Assembly: GCA_963971535.1 (NCBI GenBank)
Contig: OZ020598.1
Span: forward strand, 86,390,122-86,454,121
Direction: 5' to 3'
Length of the DNA: 64,000 bases
Source of the DNA: Notolepis coatsorum
Lineage: Eukaryota > Chordata > Actinopteri > Aulopiformes > Paralepididae
Below, in pieces: positions 58,990 through 64,000 of this stretch; positions within the stretch are counted from its first letter, which is position 1; every line of letters begins with the position of its first letter. The notes beneath the pieces were generated by a model, which had not been told where the DNA came from, searched no databases, and was given only the letters and a program-made list of their open reading frames with translations. The position numbers and the translations under genes were made by a program.

Positions 58990-59203
58990 TGTAGTGATTG
59001 TACATAATTCACACATAGAACTGTTGTTGGGAACATTGGTTCCACCCGAACGTTATACCCGGTGGCACTTCCTGCCAACCGTCTCTCTTTCTCTATCCAG
59101 TAACCATAGTAATGTATTGTAGTTGTTGTTTTGCTAATGCATATTAAATATGCCTGGTTACACTTTGAGACACCGCCTCCGACTCCCACATCTCAGCGCT
59201 ACA
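58990..59203 (+). repeat. Gypsy 3' LTR (214 bp)
   Basis: Uninterrupted counterpart of the 5' LTR with a handful of base differences. AATAAA is not obvious; TATTAAAT occurs near 59144. Confidence 0.9.
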
Positions 59204-59209
59204 CTGTAA

Positions 59210-60270
59210 CACTATTATATCTATGCTCGGAACACCTGCGGAAGAAATAGTACGGCGCTCCGCGGAGTCACGTCGCTGCTTTGCGCGAATACATGAAAAA
59301 GGCTAAATGCTAATGTGGCAAACGGTCTGATAGCCAGCCGCTGACTTTCCCAGTTGTGGCGGAGGAAGTGCTTAATGTTAACAGATAAATCGTGGGCTTT
59401 ATGATGCTAATGCTTTTAATATGGTAATTCAGCCTGATGCTGAGTCTGTGCCTAATGGTCTGCAGTGACTCGGGCTCAGGAACAGAAGGCCCGTTCATCG
59501 CGGCCTTGTATAAACTGGCGCCACTGGCAAATTATTGAGCCAATCAGCCAGTCAAGACAGTCAGAACTCTTGTGTTGTATGGGGGGTAGGATTTGGGATT
59601 ACGTTATGCCATGGATTACGTTTTTCCCTTCCCCCTCTTCACCTCCATCGTCCTCTCCCTCCCTCCTCTTGCTCAGCTCACTCACACTAAAACACTGCCA
59701 CCATCTCAAGTTTTTTTTCATTCTCTTTTTGTTTCTTCTTTGTTTCTTTCGTTCTGTCTTTCTTTCTCTCTTTCATTCAGAAAAGGTGCTTTTCAATTGA
59801 GATGTAGTATAATCATGATTGCACACATGAATCGAATGAGGTGTGGTTAGACGGGCTAGCCCGGGAGGCCAGGAGGAGGAGGGATAAAGAACGTTAATCT
59901 GTCCTGAATTAGAGCGATCGGGGATTAACTCCCAGAGGTCATAGCCCCTAAGCCATTTTCACAGACTCAGCAGAATAACAGCCGAGGGAACTCACCTTAA
60001 ATCTATTCTGCTATAGGTCTACTGTATTGTTTTTTCTACTCATATGCAATTGTTTTTTACTCATATTCATACTCATATATACTCAGAATTATTTACATTG
60101 AAATGTTTTGAAGGCACTATATGAACAGGGGGTAAATAAAGGGGAATACCACTTCCTCTTGTTGACTCAAAGATGTAATGTAATCTCCCTTTTTGACTAA
60201 AGATGTACAGTACCATTAGGTGATTGAAGGGATTTGTGCTTTGTTACATAGTATATAGTGAGGAGTCTTA
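59210..60270. other. Non-coding stretch
   Basis: Pyrimidine-rich near 59620-59780. No gene or defined element. Confidence 0.4.
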
Positions 60271-60278
60271 CCCTAACC

Positions 60279-60575
60279 CAGCGGTTCCCAAACCTTTTTG
60301 GCCGTGCACCCCATCACCTCCCGACCTAGCTGACGCACCCCCCAATGGGTTTCTGTTAGAAAAAATGGTTGCTGGTCTCCGTGCACAGATTAAATTTTTT
60401 ATTTGATCTCTTCCCACGGAGACTATGGATAGGGAATTTCTTTATTTAATTAAAATGTTCACGACAACATGGATGCATGTACTCTGCCAGCATGTTTAAT
60501 ATCCATAATACTAAAGGTTTGACTAAGATTTTTATGAAATTTTATTGTAAAAAAAAAAAAGTTTGGGAACCACTG
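60279..60575. mobile_element. hAT-Charlie-type MITE, 297 bp
   Basis: Ends CAGCGGTTCCCAAAC and (inverted) CAGTGGTTCCCAAAC agree in 14 of 15. The 8-bp TSD CCCTAACC is perfect at 60271-60278 and 60576-60583. Confidence 0.92.
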
Positions 60576-60962
60576 CCCTAACCTATAACAACACAAGTAG
60601 GCTACATGGGATGCACCTATACTATATAGGTCTATAGCCCACTGTGTCTCTTGTAATAATCTTGTAATCTCTTTTATAATAAAATGCCATTTGGTGGACA
60701 ATTTTACAGTTTACAGTACTACAAATGCATTCGATTTTCATTATGGGTTACTACCACTGTAGGAATGGAAGCGTTTGTGCCGTGAAATCCCTCCACGCCA
60801 TATCCAGTGTTATTTATCATCTATACTGCCGCCCACAAAAGAGAGACCAGAAAGGTCTCTGTGGCATTATGTCTGCCGCTGTCTGTAAGGTGATACAGAG
60901 ATTGATTCAACCCCAAATCCCATTCGGTAGGATGAAGTCTTGCTTCGTCGATGGCTTCTAAA

Positions 60963-61460
<498 letters not shown>

Positions 61461-61491
61461 GTTCTGGATTAGGTTAGGGTTAGGGTTACCA

Positions 61492-61775
61492 TTAGGTTAT
61501 GACTATAAGCAAGTTCTGTTAGTATGGTGACGCTCGGCGTCACTCTCTGCACTGTCCTCGCACACGTGCACGCGCACTGAATAAAGACCACAATGTAGCT
61601 TTAATCCCAATATTTGTCTGACCACACCCCTATCAGCTTACCCATATAAGCAGGGGTGGGGCCACCCACTCGCCTCCTTCCCAAGCTTTCACCACAAGGC
61701 GAGATCAAGGGCTGCAGCGGCGTCGGACGGCGAGCGTCACCATACTAACAGAACTTGGTTATAGTCATAACCTAA
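61492..61775. repeat. 50-bp inverted repeat flanking a 184-bp core
   Basis: 61492-61541 pairs with 61726-61775 in inverted orientation with 2 mismatches in 50. The sequence TGTTAGTATGGTGACGCTC lies in the left arm. The core holds AATAAA (61581) and a TATA-like CATATAAGC (61644), in the order polyA signal then TATA. It may be the terminal or junction region of a retroelement with inverted repeats, such as DIRS type; no coding evidence. Confidence 0.75.
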
Positions 61776-61788
61776 CGTTCTGTATCGT

Positions 61789-61841
61789 ATGGCTCTCGCT
61801 CAGCGTCACTCTCTGCACAAGGGAGGCCGAGCGAGAGCCAT
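61789..61841. repeat. Perfect 13-bp hairpin
   Basis: ATGGCTCTCGCTC at 61789-61801 is the inverse of 61829-61841 with a 27-base loop. The loop repeats CGTCACTCTCTGCAC from 61538. Confidence 0.85.
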
Positions 61842-62971
61842 CGGCCGACAAATACACCCCGCTGAAAGCCCCCCACAACCATCAGAACAGGGAGGGCCGA
61901 GCCCCCCCGACCCACCCTAATGGAGGGCACCCCCCCTATTGGAGGTTTCCCGGGAGGGCGACGGACCCGACCGTGCGAAGAGGCACTCAAGCAACTCAAC
62001 GCACAGGGTGAGCAGACCGTGGCCTGACCCCACGACTACACACACGCACAACCCGCATGCCACCCGGGAACGAACGGAGGGAACAACCTCGTTACTGCCC
62101 CCAGAATCACGGGGTCAAGGGCAAACCAAACCCCGTGGCAAGGCCGTAGCAGCGGAGCGCGAAGGAAGGCCCAGACCCACCAAAGGGACTGGACCCCCTG
62201 GAATGGGGGCCCGGAGAAGTCCACGATGCCAGCATCAATACCCCACCAGGTGGGCACTTAGTGACCCCGCCCCCCACATCGCCAGCGTATTCGGACAAAG
62301 GCCCCTCAGCCGAGCGGGCCCTGTCCCCCCAATAGTACCCCGCCTGGCACACTGACCCTGCAGAACAGGCAGTCAGCATGGCCGTAAGCACACAAAAAAG
62401 GTTAACCAACGGAAGCAGGCAGCGCACCGGGGAAAAACCAGGCAACAGGCTGTTAACCCTAGCCTGGAGACTGCGGACGAGACAGGCGCCAGAGGGGACA
62501 GCTGAACACAGCCGCCCCGGCGGAAGGGGCGTATGCTGGCGTTGTTGCATGACCAAGCCTCCATTTAAAAAAACCCACCCAGAGGGGTTGAGGCAGAGAA
62601 GGCTGACACGATTGGCAGACGTCATGAACGTGCAGGGGCACCCTCAACCGGGTAACCCGGGAGTTGACACTGCTCCAACACACCAGGGAATCAACCACCT
62701 TGGTGTTACCCAATGCGGTGGTTGTTCCTATAACCCCTCAAGGAAAAACTCCAAAACACACCTGCGGGTATACACCGGCTATACCGCAGTACAAGTGTTT
62801 CAGTTTTCAAAAAAGGGTTAACCCAGGCCTACGGGTCGACGAAACATGACTTTGGACCGGGCCCGGCGATACGGGAAGCACAGGGTCACCAGAGGAGGCC
62901 AAAGACCACCCCAACAGGCCCCTCTTCGCCATGCGTGAGAGAGGAGCGAAAAAGAATGGAGAACCAGCCCC
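61842..62971. other. GC-rich repetitive-looking stretch, no recognised gene
   Basis: It has overlapping long frames on both strands, as GC-rich DNA does. I recognise no domain in the plus frame 61939-62355 or the minus frame 62107-62625. It probably belongs to the element starting at 61492. Confidence 0.4.
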
Positions 62972-63090
62972 AAGCACACCGTACTTGGTATTCCCAGGCG
63001 GTCTCCCAACCAAGTACTAACCAGGACCAACCTGTGTAGCGGCCGAGATCCGACGAGATCGAGCGTGTACAGGTTGGCATGGCCGTAAGC
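62972..63090 (-). pseudogene. 5S rRNA-like sequence
   Basis: On the minus strand it starts GCTTACGGCCATGCCAACCT and continues with GATCTCGTCGGATCTCGG, CCTGGTTAGTACTTGG and GGGAGACCGCCTGGGAATAC, in the order and spacing of eukaryotic 5S rRNA over about 119 bases. The internal control A-box region is changed (CCGCTACACAGG in place of the usual AAGCTAAGCAGG). It is either a decayed 5S gene, the head of a 5S-derived SINE3-type retroposon, or a fragment captured by the surrounding element. No TTTT terminator follows directly. Confidence 0.82.
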
Positions 63091-64000
63091 CATTACGACA
63101 GTGCTGAGTAAAAAATGTACCCAACCAGGGTCTCCATAGCACTTAACCCTGTGACACCCGGACCGACCTGGCATTTTTCCCCCTGAAAAAAGCCCAAGTC
63201 CCTCAGGGTACCAGAACAGCAGATCTGCATCCCCGGCGGACAACGGGTTCAACTGATCCGGACCAGCGTGACCAGAACCAGTCCCGTGCCCTAACCACGC
63301 CGACATGCCTACTCCAGGAGAAGGGGCAGATATGTGTGTTGATCTCAAACATGAAAAGAAGGCGCCACCCAGACGTTCGGGCGAACCGCGCCCGGTGGCC
63401 CACCCCCAGGGCGTGAGACCCCTCTACATATGTTCAGATCCATTCCGTCATCATCCCCCAGATATGAACGAGAATCCGTCGATAACCAAACCAGGTCGTC
63501 GGATTTGGTCGTCGGAAGAGGAAAAACCTCCATCCCAGTTGCTCTATAAAAACGCCGTTTTAACCTCAAGCAACCAAGGCGTGCCAGTCAGTCGCCTGTT
63601 TACAGAACACCCCGAGCTTAGCACTATACGTGCGTCGGGACACACCCACATCAATGAACAGGCTATTTAGACCTGTCATTGAATCCCCAAGGCGCCCAGG
63701 GGAACGACAAGAGGGGTGTGATACTTCCGAACTCCAACTCTTTTTAATAGAAAAGAAGGAAGCACCAACAGTATGTATCCCAGTCTACACAGCCGGGGGT
63801 AAAAATTTTTCACATTTTTACATCCCACCACCCTCCCATAGGAAGGAGACGGGAATCCCCAGAGAGACTTCCCACGCGAGCTGTACAGATTGAAAAGCAT
63901 ATATTGCACCTTGAGCCATGTAAAAAATTGGTTTTAGGGCTCTCCGGGGAAGAGGCACTGAACCCATACACACTCAATAATCAAATTGAATCGAATACAT
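63091..64000. other. Repetitive-looking stretch to window end
   Basis: The plus frame 63305-63670 and others show no domain I recognise. The text is low in TE landmarks and continues beyond the window. Confidence 0.35.

Larger units (their letters stand above)
54735..59203 (+). mobile_element. Gypsy LTR retrotransposon, defective
   Basis: LTRs start TGTAGTGATTGTAC and end CTACA; CTGT flanks both sides (54731-54734 and 59204-59207), a 4-bp TSD, or 5-bp ACTGT if the last A is shared. Order on the + strand is LTR, PBS, gag, protease, RT, shortened RNase H, integrase with GPY/F-like tail, polypurine tract, LTR, which is the Gypsy (Metaviridae) order. A repeat is inserted in the 5' LTR. Coding is broken by stops and frame changes, an RNase H deletion, and an inverted duplication within integrase. 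Confidence 0.93.

Noticed and set aside
60725-60961. 78-residue plus-strand frame before the (AAT)n tract
   Set aside because: It has normal-looking composition but no recognised motif, no splice or transcription evidence, and is too short to support alone.
61939-63348. Long overlapping frames of 138-176 residues on both strands
   Set aside because: GC-rich DNA keeps frames open by chance. No motif was recognised, and one minus frame (62818-63348) runs through the 5S-like sequence.

Overview
The window looks like teleost fish nuclear DNA. It holds two exons of a vertebrate photoreceptor gene and a dense mix of fish-typical transposable elements: hAT and piggyBac elements, L2-like and Rex1/CR1-like LINEs, BEL/Pao and Gypsy LTR elements, and tRNA-derived SINEs. 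Long microsatellites and minisatellites fill much of the rest. There is no sign of bacterial or viral gene organisation, and most open frames are repeat translations or decayed transposon coding.

Layout. 1-4.4 kb: two hAT-type elements with perfect 8-bp target-site duplications (TSDs), plus small tandem arrays. 4.5-16.1 kb: one 54-bp-unit minisatellite split by a hAT element (5566-15207), itself split by a BEL/Pao retrotransposon (6190-14237). 17.7-23.5 kb: an old BED-finger hAT carrying a second hAT and an L2 LINE, the LINE carrying a piggyBac MITE. 23.7-27.3 kb: a Rex1-like LINE with one hAT at its 5' edge and one inside it. 28-33.1 kb: short repeats, a 26-30 bp minisatellite and very long microsatellites. 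33.7-36.2 kb: a piggyBac element split by a LINE. 37.6-39.1 kb: a LINE 3' end and a 40-bp minisatellite containing a probable solo LTR.

39.58-41.38 kb: the only host gene seen, coding exons 1 and 2 of a rod cGMP phosphodiesterase catalytic subunit (best match pde6a) on the + strand. No further exon was found to the window end, so intron 2 would exceed 22 kb, or the locus is broken or mis-assembled. 41.4-54 kb: (GT)n, telomere-like repeats, a piggyBac MITE, LINE fragments, SINEs and two more hAT elements. 54.7-59.2 kb: a Gypsy element with both LTRs, a repeat inserted in its 5' LTR, an RNase H deletion and an inverted duplication inside integrase. 59.2-64 kb: a small hAT MITE, an (AAT)n tract, and a GC-rich repetitive stretch with long inverted repeats and a 5S rRNA-like sequence.

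Nothing here forms an operon or pathway. The informative content is the nested insertion history, which can be read base by base from matching TSDs. I found no convincing new biological system; the most unusual items are the near-identical LTRs around a coding-dead BEL element, the inverted integrase duplication in the Gypsy copy, and the 5S-like sequence beside a 50-bp inverted repeat.
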